A DNA stretch of 7,735 nucleotides from Lonsdalea britannica (GTDB taxonomy: Bacteria; Pseudomonadota; Gammaproteobacteria; Enterobacterales; Enterobacteriaceae): positions 1 to 7,735 of the forward strand of contig NZ_CAMKXG010000170.1 in the NCBI RefSeq assembly GCF_946477055.1. Reading direction: 5' to 3'. The position numbers and the translations under genes were made by a program. The notes beneath the pieces were generated by a model. The model saw only the letters and a program-made list of their open reading frames with translations. It searched no databases and was not told where the DNA came from. Each line of letters begins with the position of its first letter. The stretch's first letter is position 1. Shown in pieces: positions 1 to 6,123 of the stretch.

Positions 1-54
1 CGTTAAGACACTAACACCTGAAGCTAGCGCGTCTACCAATTCCGCCACCTTCGC
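1..54 (-). tRNA. tRNA-Leu(CAG), partial (3' part outside window)
   Basis: This is the 5' part of a second tRNA-Leu gene, read on the minus strand from 54 down to the window edge. It differs from the complete copy at 88-174 by one base over 54 positions (a at 8 versus g at 128). It contains the acceptor 5' strand, the D arm, the anticodon arm with CAG, and the first side of the long variable arm. The T arm and 3' acceptor strand lie beyond position 1. The differing base falls in the variable-arm stem, so the missing side probably carries a compensating change. It lies 33 nt downstream of the first copy and is probably co-transcribed with it. Confidence 0.93.
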
Positions 55-87
55 AGGTACTGTGCAATACAAATCAGTGTGGTGAGG

Positions 88-174
88 TGGTGCGAAGAGA
101 GGGACTTGAACCCTCACGCCCGTTAAGGCACTAACACCTGAAGCTAGCGCGTCTACCAATTCCGCCACCTTCGC
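88..174 (-). tRNA. tRNA-Leu(CAG), complete, encoded CCA
   Basis: This is a complete class II leucine tRNA on the minus strand. The acceptor stem pairs GCGAAGG (174 to 168) with TCTTCGC (98 to 92), including one G-U pair. The discriminator is A, and the CCA end is encoded at 90-88. The anticodon loop UUCAGGU gives anticodon CAG (plus-strand 138-140), which reads CUG. A long variable arm is present, with stem GCCU/GGGC closing a UAAC loop. The sequence is close to the E. coli leuV/leuP/leuQ tRNAs, which also lie in tandem near rsmC. It is the first gene of the operon behind the promoter at 217-244. Confidence 0.96.
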
Positions 175-216
175 AAACCAGGGACATAACGTCACGCAAT
201 GTCACCACGGAGGCGA

Positions 217-244
217 ATTCTAGAGATTTTACGGCCGAGGTCAA
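217..244 (-). promoter_or_regulatory. sigma-70 promoter of the tRNA-Leu operon
   Basis: Read on the minus strand, a -35 box TTGACC (244-239) is followed by a 16-bp spacer and a -10 box TAGAAT (222-217). Transcription would start near 209, about 35 nt before the mature tRNA 5' end at 174. The discriminator after the -10 box (TCGCCTCCG) is GC-rich, as expected for a stringently controlled stable-RNA promoter. Growth-rate or stringent control is inferred from family knowledge only. Confidence 0.7.
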
Positions 245-254
245 TGATTATTTC

Positions 255-269
255 CCCTCCGCGCGAGGG
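255..269 (-). terminator. short GC stem-loop after the LysR gene (weak)
   Basis: CCCTC and GAGGG (255-259 and 265-269) form a 5-bp stem around a 5-nt loop, 20 bp beyond the stop codon of the LysR gene. No T-run follows on either strand, so it is not a canonical intrinsic terminator. It may end the regulator transcript, or insulate the tRNA promoter just downstream, or be chance in GC-rich sequence. Confidence 0.2.
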
Positions 270-289
270 TTTGCTGCAAAAAGCGGCGG

Positions 290-1192
290 TCAATCAACCG
301 GAGCAGGCGCAATACATGCCTGCAACCAGTCTACGACCACCTGAATCCGCGGGGCCAGGAAGCGTCCGGCTGGGAACATGATGTAAAGCGGCATGGGCGG
401 AGGCGGCAGGTCCGGCAGAATCTCCACCAGATCTCCCCGTTCAATAAGCGGTCGGAGGCTCCTGCGCGGCCCTTGAATAATCCCCAGACCGGCCTGTGCG
501 GCGGCGATATACGCATCTACCCCGCTGACGTCCACCCATGTGGGCAGACTCTGCGTAAGCAACTGCCCTTCCTGAACAAACTCGAGGGGATAGCGATGCA
601 GATTGCGCAAAGAAAAATAGCCCACCATCCGATGACCGGCCAGCTCGGCCAGAGAGGACGGAATGCCGTGCGCAGCACAGTAATCCACGGAGGCGCAGGA
701 GAGCTGCGGCAGCGACGGCAGTTGACGGGCGGAGAGCGAATCATCCTCAAGCTGCCATGCCCGCACGACGCAATCCACACCCTCGCGCTGGACATTAATC
801 GCCGCGTCGTTGGCGCTTAGCACCAGCCGGATGCCCGGATACTGACGATAAAACGCCGGAAGCGCAGGAATAACCAACTCACGGGCCATCGAGTGCGGCA
901 TATCGATGCGCACCTGCCCGCTGGGCTGCTTCCGCTGTTGGGTGAACATGGCATCGCTTTCATCGAAAGCCGATAACAGCTGCATGCAGCGTTGATAATA
1001 AAGCCGCCCTTCATCCGTAATGCGAACCTGACGCGTTGTTCGCTCCGCCAACCGGACGCCCAGTCGCAACTCCAGTCGTTTAAGCGTCTGGCTTACCGTC
1101 GCCCGTGGAAGCCCCAGACTCTCGGCCGTGCGGCTGAAGTTTTCCGTTTCCACGATGCGAACGAACACGCGCATCGCCTGTATCTGATCCAT
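290..1192 (-). CDS. LysR-type transcriptional regulator
   Basis: This encodes a 300-aa LysR-family DNA-binding regulator. Residues 1-60 form the winged helix-turn-helix; the HTH is around 18-41, with NFSRTAESLGLPRATVSQTLKRLE typical of the family in length and spacing. The effector-binding domain occupies about 88-295. I start at the ATG at 1192. A TTG two codons upstream (1198) is also open, but GTGGA lies 8 nt before the ATG and only 2 nt before the TTG, and family members normally begin M-D-x-I/L near the HTH. The gene is divergent from the aldo/keto reductase, the classic arrangement for a LysR regulator and its target. Autoregulation and control of the reductase are therefore likely, though inferred. 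The inducer is unknown. No truncation is seen. Confidence 0.93.
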   Translation of the reverse strand: MDQIQAMRVFVRIVETENFSRTAESLGLPRATVSQTLKRLELRLGVRLAERTTRQVRITDEGRLYYQRCMQLLSAFDESDAMFTQQRKQPSGQVRIDMPHSMARELVIPALPAFYRQYPGIRLVLSANDAAINVQREGVDCVVRAWQLEDDSLSARQLPSLPQLSCASVDYCAAHGIPSSLAELAGHRMVGYFSLRNLHRYPLEFVQEGQLLTQSLPTWVDVSGVDAYIAAAQAGLGIIQGPRRSLRPLIERGDLVEILPDLPPPPMPLYIMFPAGRFLAPRIQVVVDWLQACIAPAPVD

Positions 1193-1309
1193 GAGCAACG
1201 TCCACGGGATTGTTTGTTATTTGCAAACAGTGTTGCATAAAACGCGTGATTTATCTTCATTACGCAAACAACCACACTGGCATTCTTATCTTCTATCGAG
1301 GACATCAGC
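1193..1309. promoter_or_regulatory. divergent intergenic region with candidate LysR operator
   Basis: This 117-bp gap separates the LysR gene from the reductase and should carry both promoters. TGTTTG (1211-1216) and CAAACA (1224-1229) form a 6-bp inverted repeat with a 7-bp spacer. A third half-site, GCAAACAA, lies at 1264-1271, about four helical turns from 1223-1230, where GCAAACAG occurs. Paired sites of this kind fit LysR regulators, which bind a recall site and an activation site. I could not place convincing -35/-10 boxes for either gene. The reductase has a good ribosome binding site, GAGGA at 1298-1302, 7 nt before its ATG. Confidence 0.5.
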
Positions 1310-2305
1310 ATGCAACAGAGAACATTAGGGCCGACAGGGCCGCAGGTTTCCGCACTGGGACTGGGCTGTATGGGCATGAGCGATTTTTATTCCACCCATC
1401 AGGATGCCGACGAATCCCTCGCCACCCTGCACCGCTCGCTCGAACTGGGCATCACGCTGCTGGATACCGCCGACATGTACGGGCCATATACCAATGAGCA
1501 ACTGGTGGGAAAAGCGATTAAGGGCAAACGCGACCGCGTCTTTCTGGCGACCAAGTTCGGGATCGTGCGCGATGCCGTCAATATGGACGAACGCGGTATC
1601 TGCGGCAGACCGGAGTATGTCCGTCAGTCGGTGGAAAGCAGCCTGAAGCGGCTTGGGGTCGAGACAATTGATCTTTACTATCAACACCGGGTCGATCCCA
1701 CGGTGCCGATTGAAGACACCGTAGGCGCGATGGCCGACCTCGTGAAAGAGGGCAAGATTCGTTTCATCGGATTGAGCGAAGTTTCCGCCGCCACGCTGGA
1801 ACGCGCGCACCGCGTTCATCCCATCACCGCGCTGCAAAGCGAATATTCATTGTGGACTCGGGATGTGGAGACAGACATCCTGCCGACCTGCCGCAAGCTA
1901 GGCGTCGGTTTCGTTCCCTATAGCCCGTTGGGCCGTGGTTTCCTGACCGGCGCTATCCGTGATTTGAACACGCTGGCTGACGACGACTTTCGTCTCAAAA
2001 ATCCGCGTTTTCATGGCGATAACTTCACCCGCAACCTGCGTCTGGTCGAACATGTGGAGACATTGGCGAAGGAAAAAGGCGTGACGCCCGCGCAGCTGGC
2101 GCTGGCCTGGGTGCTGGCGCAAGGGGAACACATCGTACCGATCCCCGGCACCAAACGACGCCGCTATCTGGAGGAGAACGTCGGCGCGTTGGATGTGACA
2201 TTGACCGCCGCGGAGCTGGCCGCCATCGACACCCTGTTTCCGCTACAGGCCGCCGCAGGCGAGCGCTATGGCGTAGAAGGCATGAACACCATCAATAACG
2301 ACTGA
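1310..2305 (+). CDS. aldo/keto reductase (AKR13-like)
   Basis: This encodes a 331-aa cytoplasmic NADPH-dependent oxidoreductase of the aldo/keto reductase superfamily, expected to reduce aldehydes or ketones. It has normal length and a (beta/alpha)8 barrel pattern. The catalytic tetrad is intact: Asp52 (LLDTADMYG), Tyr57, Lys82 (ATKFG) and His126 (YYQHRVD). The opening [11 protein letters not shown] (17-27) is characteristic of the AKR13 group. [12 protein letters not shown] (203-214) and [13 protein letters not shown] (278-290) match the cofactor-binding loop regions, and the basic KRRR supports NADPH preference. GAGGA stands 7 nt before the ATG. It is divergent from the LysR gene and probably its target. 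The physiological substrate cannot be read from sequence; detoxification of reactive carbonyls is one possibility. Confidence 0.93.
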   Translation: MQQRTLGPTGPQVSALGLGCMGMSDFYSTHQDADESLATLHRSLELGITLLDTADMYGPYTNEQLVGKAIKGKRDRVFLATKFGIVRDAVNMDERGICGRPEYVRQSVESSLKRLGVETIDLYYQHRVDPTVPIEDTVGAMADLVKEGKIRFIGLSEVSAATLERAHRVHPITALQSEYSLWTRDVETDILPTCRKLGVGFVPYSPLGRGFLTGAIRDLNTLADDDFRLKNPRFHGDNFTRNLRLVEHVETLAKEKGVTPAQLALAWVLAQGEHIVPIPGTKRRRYLEENVGALDVTLTAAELAAIDTLFPLQAAAGERYGVEGMNTINND

Positions 2306-2321
2306 CTTTCTGCGCTTGGAA

Positions 2322-2346
2322 CCCCCGCGGCTTTTCGCCGCAGGGG
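2322..2346. terminator. stem-loop between convergent genes (possible bidirectional terminator)
   Basis: An imperfect hairpin lies between the convergent reductase and rsmC genes. GCGGC (2327-2331) pairs with GCCGC (2337-2341) across a 5-nt TTTTC loop. After one C-A mismatch, CCCC pairs with GGGG (2343-2346). It begins 17 nt after the reductase stop and ends 13 nt past the rsmC stop. Position and stability suggest termination in both directions, but no T-run follows on either strand, so the mechanism is uncertain. Confidence 0.45.
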
Positions 2347-2358
2347 AATCATGCCGAT

Positions 2359-3399
2359 TTAAGCGCGCGATTTGGATTTGGCGCCGCGTCCCATAACCGA
2401 TTGATACACCCGGAAACGGCCGTTCTGCGCCAGCACTTCGTGGCTGCCGAACGTTTCATCCAACAGCGCCGGATAGGGCAGGAAGGCGTTGGCGACGATA
2501 CGCAGCTTGCCGCCGATGTTCAGATGCGCCGCCGCGCCGCGGATGAGCGCTTCCGCCGCGTGCAGGCTGGTTTGCATTCCGTCGTGGAACGGCGGGTTGG
2601 AAATGATCATGTCAAAACGACCGGCGACATCCGAGTAGACGTTGCTGGCGATGACGGCGCCTTCCAGCTCGTTACGCGCCAGCGTCGCCCGGCTCGCTTC
2701 CAGCGCCGCCGCGTTCACATCACTCAGCGTCAGACGAATTTTCGGCGCACGCTGGGCAAACGCCACGGCCAAAACGCCCGCGCCGCAGGCGATATCCAGC
2801 ACTTTACCTTTCGAATGCGGTTCCAGCGTGCCAAGCAGCAGCTGGCTGCCGTTATCCAGCCCATCGCGGCTAAACACGCCCGGCAACGTACATACCGGTA
2901 CGCCGTCGACATCATATTCATGCCACCAGCGCGCCAGATCAAAGGCTGGCGTCTGTTCCAGACGGCCGTGATACAGACCACAGCGACGCGCACTGTCGAT
3001 TTTGGTCAGCGCCGTCAGGTCCGCCAGCAGCGTTTCCGCGCTGCGTACGCCGCTGCGGTTCTCGCCCACCACGAAAATATCGCAGCCGACGGGCAACAAC
3101 GACAGCAGGTTAGTCAGCTGGAACTGGGCTTCCTGCTTGCTTTTCGGCCAGTAATAAATCAGGGTGTCGCAGCCCGCTACCATGTCAGCGTCGGCCAGCA
3201 GGGCGAAATGTGCCGCATCGCCCATTGTCCGGTTCAGCTGCTGCCAGTGGTGGTACTGCATCGTGTGCACGCGGACGTCTTCCGCCTCAAACTGGGCGGG
3301 CAAGGTATCTTGCAAATCACCGGCAAACAGCACGCGGCGGGTGGAAAAATCATCGCTGTGACGCAGTATCACTTCACTGGCGGGGGTAAATGCGGACAT
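2359..3399 (-). CDS. rsmC: 16S rRNA (guanine(1207)-N2)-methyltransferase RsmC
   Basis: RsmC uses S-adenosylmethionine to methylate N2 of G1207 in 16S rRNA during 30S assembly. The 346-aa product aligns along its full length with E. coli RsmC (343 aa by memory), starting [10 protein letters not shown] and sharing long blocks such as [10 protein letters not shown] (77-86), [12 protein letters not shown] (111-122) and [12 protein letters not shown] (171-182). The inactive N-terminal methyltransferase-like domain spans roughly 1-165, and the catalytic domain about 170-340. SAM motif I is [10 protein letters not shown] (201-210), and the catalytic NPPF is at 268-271. GAGGAG lies 11 nt before the ATG. 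The short C-terminal tail (GAKSKSRA) is basic and differs from E. coli. The gene is divergent from holD, as in E. coli. Confidence is very high. Confidence 0.98.
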   Translation of the reverse strand: MSAFTPASEVILRHSDDFSTRRVLFAGDLQDTLPAQFEAEDVRVHTMQYHHWQQLNRTMGDAAHFALLADADMVAGCDTLIYYWPKSKQEAQFQLTNLLSLLPVGCDIFVVGENRSGVRSAETLLADLTALTKIDSARRCGLYHGRLEQTPAFDLARWWHEYDVDGVPVCTLPGVFSRDGLDNGSQLLLGTLEPHSKGKVLDIACGAGVLAVAFAQRAPKIRLTLSDVNAAALEASRATLARNELEGAVIASNVYSDVAGRFDMIISNPPFHDGMQTSLHAAEALIRGAAAHLNIGGKLRIVANAFLPYPALLDETFGSHEVLAQNGRFRVYQSVMGRGAKSKSRA

Positions 3400-3432
3400 C
3401 AGGCTTCAAACTCCTCAATTAACTGAGCGACG

Positions 3433-3438
3433 ATTATA
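3433..3438 (-). promoter_or_regulatory. -10 box of the rsmC promoter
   Basis: On the minus strand there is a perfect TATAAT, which puts the transcription start near 3426 and gives a leader of about 27 nt. The -35 region at 16-18 bp spacing (around 3455-3462) has no good match to TTGACA. It lies within the 112-bp rsmC-holD gap, only 8 bp from the proposed holD -35 box, so the two divergent promoters are nearly back to back and polymerases could interfere. Confidence 0.55.
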
Positions 3439-3446
3439 GAGGTTTG

Positions 3447-3476
3447 TTGCCGCATGTTCGATGGGTTTGCTAGCAT
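3447..3476 (+). promoter_or_regulatory. holD-rimI promoter with extended -10
   Basis: TTGCCG (3447-3452) is separated by 18 bp from TAGCAT (3471-3476). The -10 is preceded by TG at 3468-3469, making an extended -10 element that can offset the weak boxes. The start would be near 3483, leaving a short leader. The holD ribosome binding site AAGG (3502-3505) is 6 nt before the ATG. This is a pattern-based assignment only. Confidence 0.45.
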
Positions 3477-3511
3477 AGCGGCGCATACTCGCGCTCCGGA
3501 CAAGGTAAGGC

Positions 3512-3949
3512 ATGACATCACATCGGGACAGGCTGCTACAGCAATTGGGCATTACGCAGTGGACATTGCGCCGCCCCGCCGCGCTGAAGGGCGAAATCGC
3601 CATCAGCCTGCCGTCGACAGTGCGCCTGCTGATCGTCGCCGATCCGCTCCCTGCAATCGATGATCCGCTATTGCAGGATGTGCTCAGAAGTCTGCAATTG
3701 ACCCCCGAACAGATCTACAGCCTGCTGCCGCAGCAGGTGGAAATGTTGCCGGACACCCGCGATTGCCCGGCCTGGTGGCTGGGCGCAACTCCCATGCAGC
3801 CGCCGCAAGGCGTGCAGCTTACCAGCCCGGCGTTGTCCGAGCTTGACCATAACCCGGACGCCAAGCGCGCGCTGTGGCGGCAAATTTGTCACTATGAACA
3901 CGATCTCTACCCTGACCTCCGCCGATCTGACGACAGCCTTTCAGATTGA
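3512..3949 (+). CDS. holD: DNA polymerase III psi subunit HolD
   Basis: HolD (psi) links the chi subunit, and through it SSB, to the clamp-loader subunits of the DNA polymerase III holoenzyme at the replication fork. The 145-aa product starts MTSHRDRLLQQLGITQW, nearly the E. coli start, and shares RRPAALKGEIAI (20-31), TSPALSEL (104-111) and the LWRQICHYEHD block (121-131). The N-terminal 26 or so residues correspond to the segment that contacts the clamp-loader collar, and the rest forms the chi-binding fold. It is about 8 residues longer than E. coli psi at the C-terminus (after YPDL, an acidic/serine tail). Its last 56 nt overlap the start of rimI in another frame, so that tail also constrains the RimI N-terminus. 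Confidence 0.96.
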   Translation: MTSHRDRLLQQLGITQWTLRRPAALKGEIAISLPSTVRLLIVADPLPAIDDPLLQDVLRSLQLTPEQIYSLLPQQVEMLPDTRDCPAWWLGATPMQPPQGVQLTSPALSELDHNPDAKRALWRQICHYEHDLYPDLRRSDDSLSD

Positions 3950-4337
3950 GCGCCTAAGCCACGCCTTTCCGTGGACGGAAAAAACCTTTCTCAGCAATCA
4001 AGGCGAACGCTACTTCAACATCAAGCTCAGCAACGACGCGCAGATGGTCGCCTTCGCGATCACGCAGATCGTGCTGGATGAAGCCACGTTGTTCAATATT
4101 GCGGTCCATCCCGAACATCAGCGTAAAGGTTACGGCCGTGCGCTCATGGAACATCTGATCGCCGAGCTGGAACAGCGCGGCATTCTGACGCTGTGGCTCG
4201 AAGTCCGCGCGTCAAATCAACAGGCTATCGCGTTGTATCAGTTTTTGGGTTTTAATGAGGTTTCCATCAGACGGAATTACTACCCCACGGCAGAAGGTCG
4301 CGAAGACGCCATCATTATGGCTTTGCCCCTGGGATAA
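3894..4337 (+). CDS. rimI: ribosomal protein S18-alanine N-acetyltransferase RimI
   Basis: RimI transfers acetyl from acetyl-CoA to the N-terminal alanine of ribosomal protein S18. The 147-aa GNAT protein matches E. coli RimI closely (148 aa by memory). Acetyl-CoA motif A is HQRKGYGRAL (75-84). Glu103 in WLEVRASN and Tyr115 in IALYQFLGF correspond to the catalytic base and acid known for the family. The frame is open 17 codons further up (from 3843), but I start at 3894 because MNTIS there matches the E. coli start and the upstream residues are the holD shadow. It overlaps holD by 56 nt, so translational coupling is likely. In E. coli yjjG follows; here an ECF sigma cassette does. Confidence 0.96.
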   Translation: MNTISTLTSADLTTAFQIERLSHAFPWTEKTFLSNQGERYFNIKLSNDAQMVAFAITQIVLDEATLFNIAVHPEHQRKGYGRALMEHLIAELEQRGILTLWLEVRASNQQAIALYQFLGFNEVSIRRNYYPTAEGREDAIIMALPLG

Positions 4338-4396
4338 TCCCTGTCAGACACTTACTGGCGGGTGAGTAGCGAATGCTTCCAATCTTGGCATAAAAA

Positions 4397-4425
4397 TTGA
4401 AATGGAAATTATTCTCAATTAGAAT
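4397..4425 (+). promoter_or_regulatory. sigma-70 promoter of the sigma factor-regulator operon
   Basis: TTGAAA (4397-4402) and TAGAAT (4420-4425) are separated by an ideal 17 bp. Transcription would start near 4432, giving a leader of about 40 nt. The spacer is almost exactly filled by the Fur box at 4403-4417, so bound Fur would block polymerase. The rest of the gap after rimI (4338-4396) shows nothing recognisable and no clear terminator. Confidence 0.7.
4403..4417 (+). promoter_or_regulatory. Fur box
   Basis: TGGAAATTATTCTCA matches the 7-1-7 Fur consensus TGATAATNATTATCA at 11 of the 14 defined positions. It sits between the -35 and -10 boxes of the promoter for the ECF sigma gene. Fur with Fe(II) would repress the operon when iron is plentiful, as known for E. 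coli fecIR. Site identity is by pattern; binding is inferred. Confidence 0.75.
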
Positions 4426-4472
4426 GCCGACCTCTTTTTATATTCAGGGACTGAAGGAACTCGATATTCATT

Positions 4473-5015
4473 ATGTCTGCGGTTAACGTACCGACCACGC
4501 CTGATTTTTGTCAGCTCTACCAGCAGCACCACGGCTGGTTGCAGAGCCTGCTGCGTAAACGCCTGGGAAACCGGTGCGACGCATCCGATCTGGCGCAGGA
4601 CGTTTTTCTCCAGTTACTGATGAAACCCCGCGAGTTCGACAGTCACCACGGCACCCGAGCTTATCTGAGCGTCATGGCGCAGGGAATGTGCGTCGACCTT
4701 TGGCGACGCAAGGCGCTGGAACAGGCCTGGCTGGAATCGTTGCAGCACCATGCGGCGGACACCTCCCTGTCGGCCGAACAGAACTCCATCGTGCTGGAAA
4801 CGTTGTTTCAAGTGGACGGCATGCTGCGTCATCTCCCGGAAAAAGCGCGCTCGGCGTTTGTGATGTCGCAAATTCAGGGGATGACCTATGCGCAGATCGC
4901 GTCGGTGCTAAAAGTGTCTGAACGTATGGTGAAAAAATATATGGCGCAGGCCATGCTGCACTGCATTCTTCTCGAAACAGAATCCGACGCCGAACCGCCG
5001 ACCCGGTCCCGTTAA
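4473..5015 (+). CDS. FecI-like ECF RNA polymerase sigma factor
   Basis: This 180-aa ECF sigma factor is of the FecI (iron-starvation) group and directs RNA polymerase to a siderophore-receptor promoter. Sigma region 2 spans about 12-79, with DASDLAQDVFLQLL (36-49) in the core-binding/-10 part and VDLWRRKALEQAWLE (74-88) typical of FecI. Sigma region 4 spans about 110-165, with LPEKARSAF (121-129) and the HTH MTYAQIASVLKVSERMVKKYM (137-157). Length is normal (E. coli FecI is 173 aa). The only in-frame ATG near the promoter is at 4473; its best ribosome binding site, AAGGA (4454-4458), is 14 nt away, a long spacing that may lower translation. The FecR-like gene begins 21 nt after its stop. Fur repression is expected from the upstream site. 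Confidence 0.95.
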   Translation: MSAVNVPTTPDFCQLYQQHHGWLQSLLRKRLGNRCDASDLAQDVFLQLLMKPREFDSHHGTRAYLSVMAQGMCVDLWRRKALEQAWLESLQHHAADTSLSAEQNSIVLETLFQVDGMLRHLPEKARSAFVMSQIQGMTYAQIASVLKVSERMVKKYMAQAMLHCILLETESDAEPPTRSR

Positions 5016-5036
5016 TTCAATCAGGTCGATTATTCT

Positions 5037-6026
5037 ATGCCTTTTCCCCCGTCCCCACCGACCAAGCCCGGTTTTGAGTCTCTGCAAGAGGCGGCGGACT
5101 GGTATGCGCAGTTGCTGGAGGAAGACGGTGAGCACAGTGAACTGCACCGCCGCTGGCAACGTTGGCTGGATGAAAGCGCCGAACATCGAGAGGCATGGAT
5201 CTACGTGCAGACGATTAGCCAGCGCTTTCAACCGCTGCGGGGCGAGCTGCATCAGCCGAGCACGGATGCGCTTCTGCGCTCGCCGCGCGTCAGCCGTCGC
5301 CGGGCGCTGAAGCTGACGGCGCTGCTGACGTCCGGTGCGCTGCTGTCCTGGATGGGCTACCGCTATACCCCGCTGCGCGGGTCGCTGCTGGCGATGGCCG
5401 CCGACAATCGCACCGTGACCGGCGAGATCAAGCAGGTGACGCTGAGCGATGGGTCGCGCATCTGGCTGGACACCGCCAGCGCGATGGATATTCGCTATAC
5501 GACCACAGAGCGGCAGTTGATTCTGCGCTCCGGCCAGATATTTATCGCCACCGCGCCTGACCAACAGCGGCCGTTTATCGTGGTCAGCGACCAAGGCAGG
5601 ATGCAGGCGCTCGGCACGCGTTTCAGCGTCAGCCAGCAGGACGAGAGCACGCAGCTCAACGTGTACGACGGTATCGTCGCCGTCACGCCCCGACAGGAGA
5701 GCGGCATGCGCCGCATTACCGCCGGCCAGCAGTGGCGTTTCACCGCCGACGGTCAGGGAACGCTCGATCGTTTGGACAGCCTCGACGCCGACTGGCGCAC
5801 GGGGAAATTGAGCGCCGACGATACTCCGTTGGGCGAGGTGATCGCCCGACTGTCGCGCTACAGGCGCGGCCATCTGTCCTGCGCGCCGGATATCGCCGCT
5901 CTGCGCCTGATGGGAACCTTCCCGCTGGACAACACCGACAGGGCGCTGGAGATGATATCCCGGGCGCTGCCGATCCGCATTAATCGACGCTTTTCCTGGT
6001 GGGTGACGGTAGAAAAAAAAGTTTAA
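5037..6026 (+). CDS. FecR-like anti-sigma / sigma regulator, inner membrane
   Basis: This 329-aa protein carries the signal from a TonB-dependent receptor to the partner sigma factor. Residues about 14-56 are the cytoplasmic sigma-binding domain (FecR N-terminal, DUF4880-like; EAADWYAQLL, RWQRWLDES). Residues 86-108 hold SRRRALK followed by a hydrophobic stretch, the single membrane segment. The periplasmic FecR domain is about 125-225 (LSDGSRIWLDTAS 136-148, ALGTRFSV 191-198). The C-terminal receptor-contacting domain is about 255-325 (TPLGEVIARLSRYRRG, LMGTFPLDNTDRALEMI). Its architecture and length match FecR (317 aa). The start at 5037 has only weak AGG at 5023-5025. Whether it is a pure anti-sigma, a FecR-like activator, or self-cleaving as in Pseudomonas FoxR/FpvR cannot be told from sequence. 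A run of eight A at 6013-6020 precedes the stop. Confidence 0.94.
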   Translation: MPFPPSPPTKPGFESLQEAADWYAQLLEEDGEHSELHRRWQRWLDESAEHREAWIYVQTISQRFQPLRGELHQPSTDALLRSPRVSRRRALKLTALLTSGALLSWMGYRYTPLRGSLLAMAADNRTVTGEIKQVTLSDGSRIWLDTASAMDIRYTTTERQLILRSGQIFIATAPDQQRPFIVVSDQGRMQALGTRFSVSQQDESTQLNVYDGIVAVTPRQESGMRRITAGQQWRFTADGQGTLDRLDSLDADWRTGKLSADDTPLGEVIARLSRYRRGHLSCAPDIAALRLMGTFPLDNTDRALEMISRALPIRINRRFSWWVTVEKKV

Positions 6027-6066
6027 TAATTTCTTCCGTCTCGGTTCCCTTTTTAACCGCTCGTTC
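6025..6066 (+). promoter_or_regulatory. candidate ECF (FecI-type) promoter for the receptor gene
   Basis: The 97-bp gap between the FecR-like gene and the receptor has no obvious sigma-70 promoter near its start. AATAAT (6025-6030), CCCTTTTTAACC (6047-6058) and TCGTTC (6061-6066) resemble, in content and spacing, the region I recall upstream of E. coli fecA, where TCGTTCGACTC follows a T-rich stretch. CGT is common in ECF -10 elements. A clear GGAAAT-like -35 is not visible. The assignment rests on context and remembered similarity. Confidence 0.4.
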
Positions 6067-6123
6067 GATTCACTATAAAACAGGCTTTATTTCTTTTGAC
6101 TCTGGGTATTAAAGGCTATTCCT

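Noticed and set aside
1..174. 54-bp direct repeat as a possible CRISPR or other repeat array
   Set aside because: Both units fold as tRNA-Leu with the CAG anticodon; it is a tandem tRNA operon.
1193..1198. TTG start two codons upstream of the LysR ATG
   Set aside because: The only plausible ribosome binding site is 2 nt from TTG but 8 nt from ATG, and the family start pattern fits the ATG.
2401..3426. 341-codon plus-strand open frame opposite rsmC
   Set aside because: It is a shadow of rsmC, with Arg/Gln-rich low-information composition; rsmC on the other strand is certain.
3843..3893. Upstream in-frame extension of RimI by 17 codons
   Set aside because: The extra residues are an out-of-frame reading of holD, while the start at 3894 reproduces the known RimI N-terminus.
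4908..5873. Long 321-codon open frame on the minus strand opposite the FecR-like gene
   Set aside because: It is antisense to a well-supported gene, its translation is rich in Arg, Gln and Ala with no recognisable domain, and GC-rich coding sequence commonly leaves such frames open.
6013..6020. Run of eight A at the end of the FecR-like gene as a programmed slippage site
   Set aside because: It encodes Glu-Lys-Lys immediately before the stop, and slippage would change only the last residues. No pseudoknot or alternative domain follows.
6042..6059. CGGTT/AACCG inverted repeat as a terminator after the FecR-like gene
   Set aside because: The stem is only 5 bp and no T-run follows the second arm. 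The block fits better as part of the receptor promoter region.
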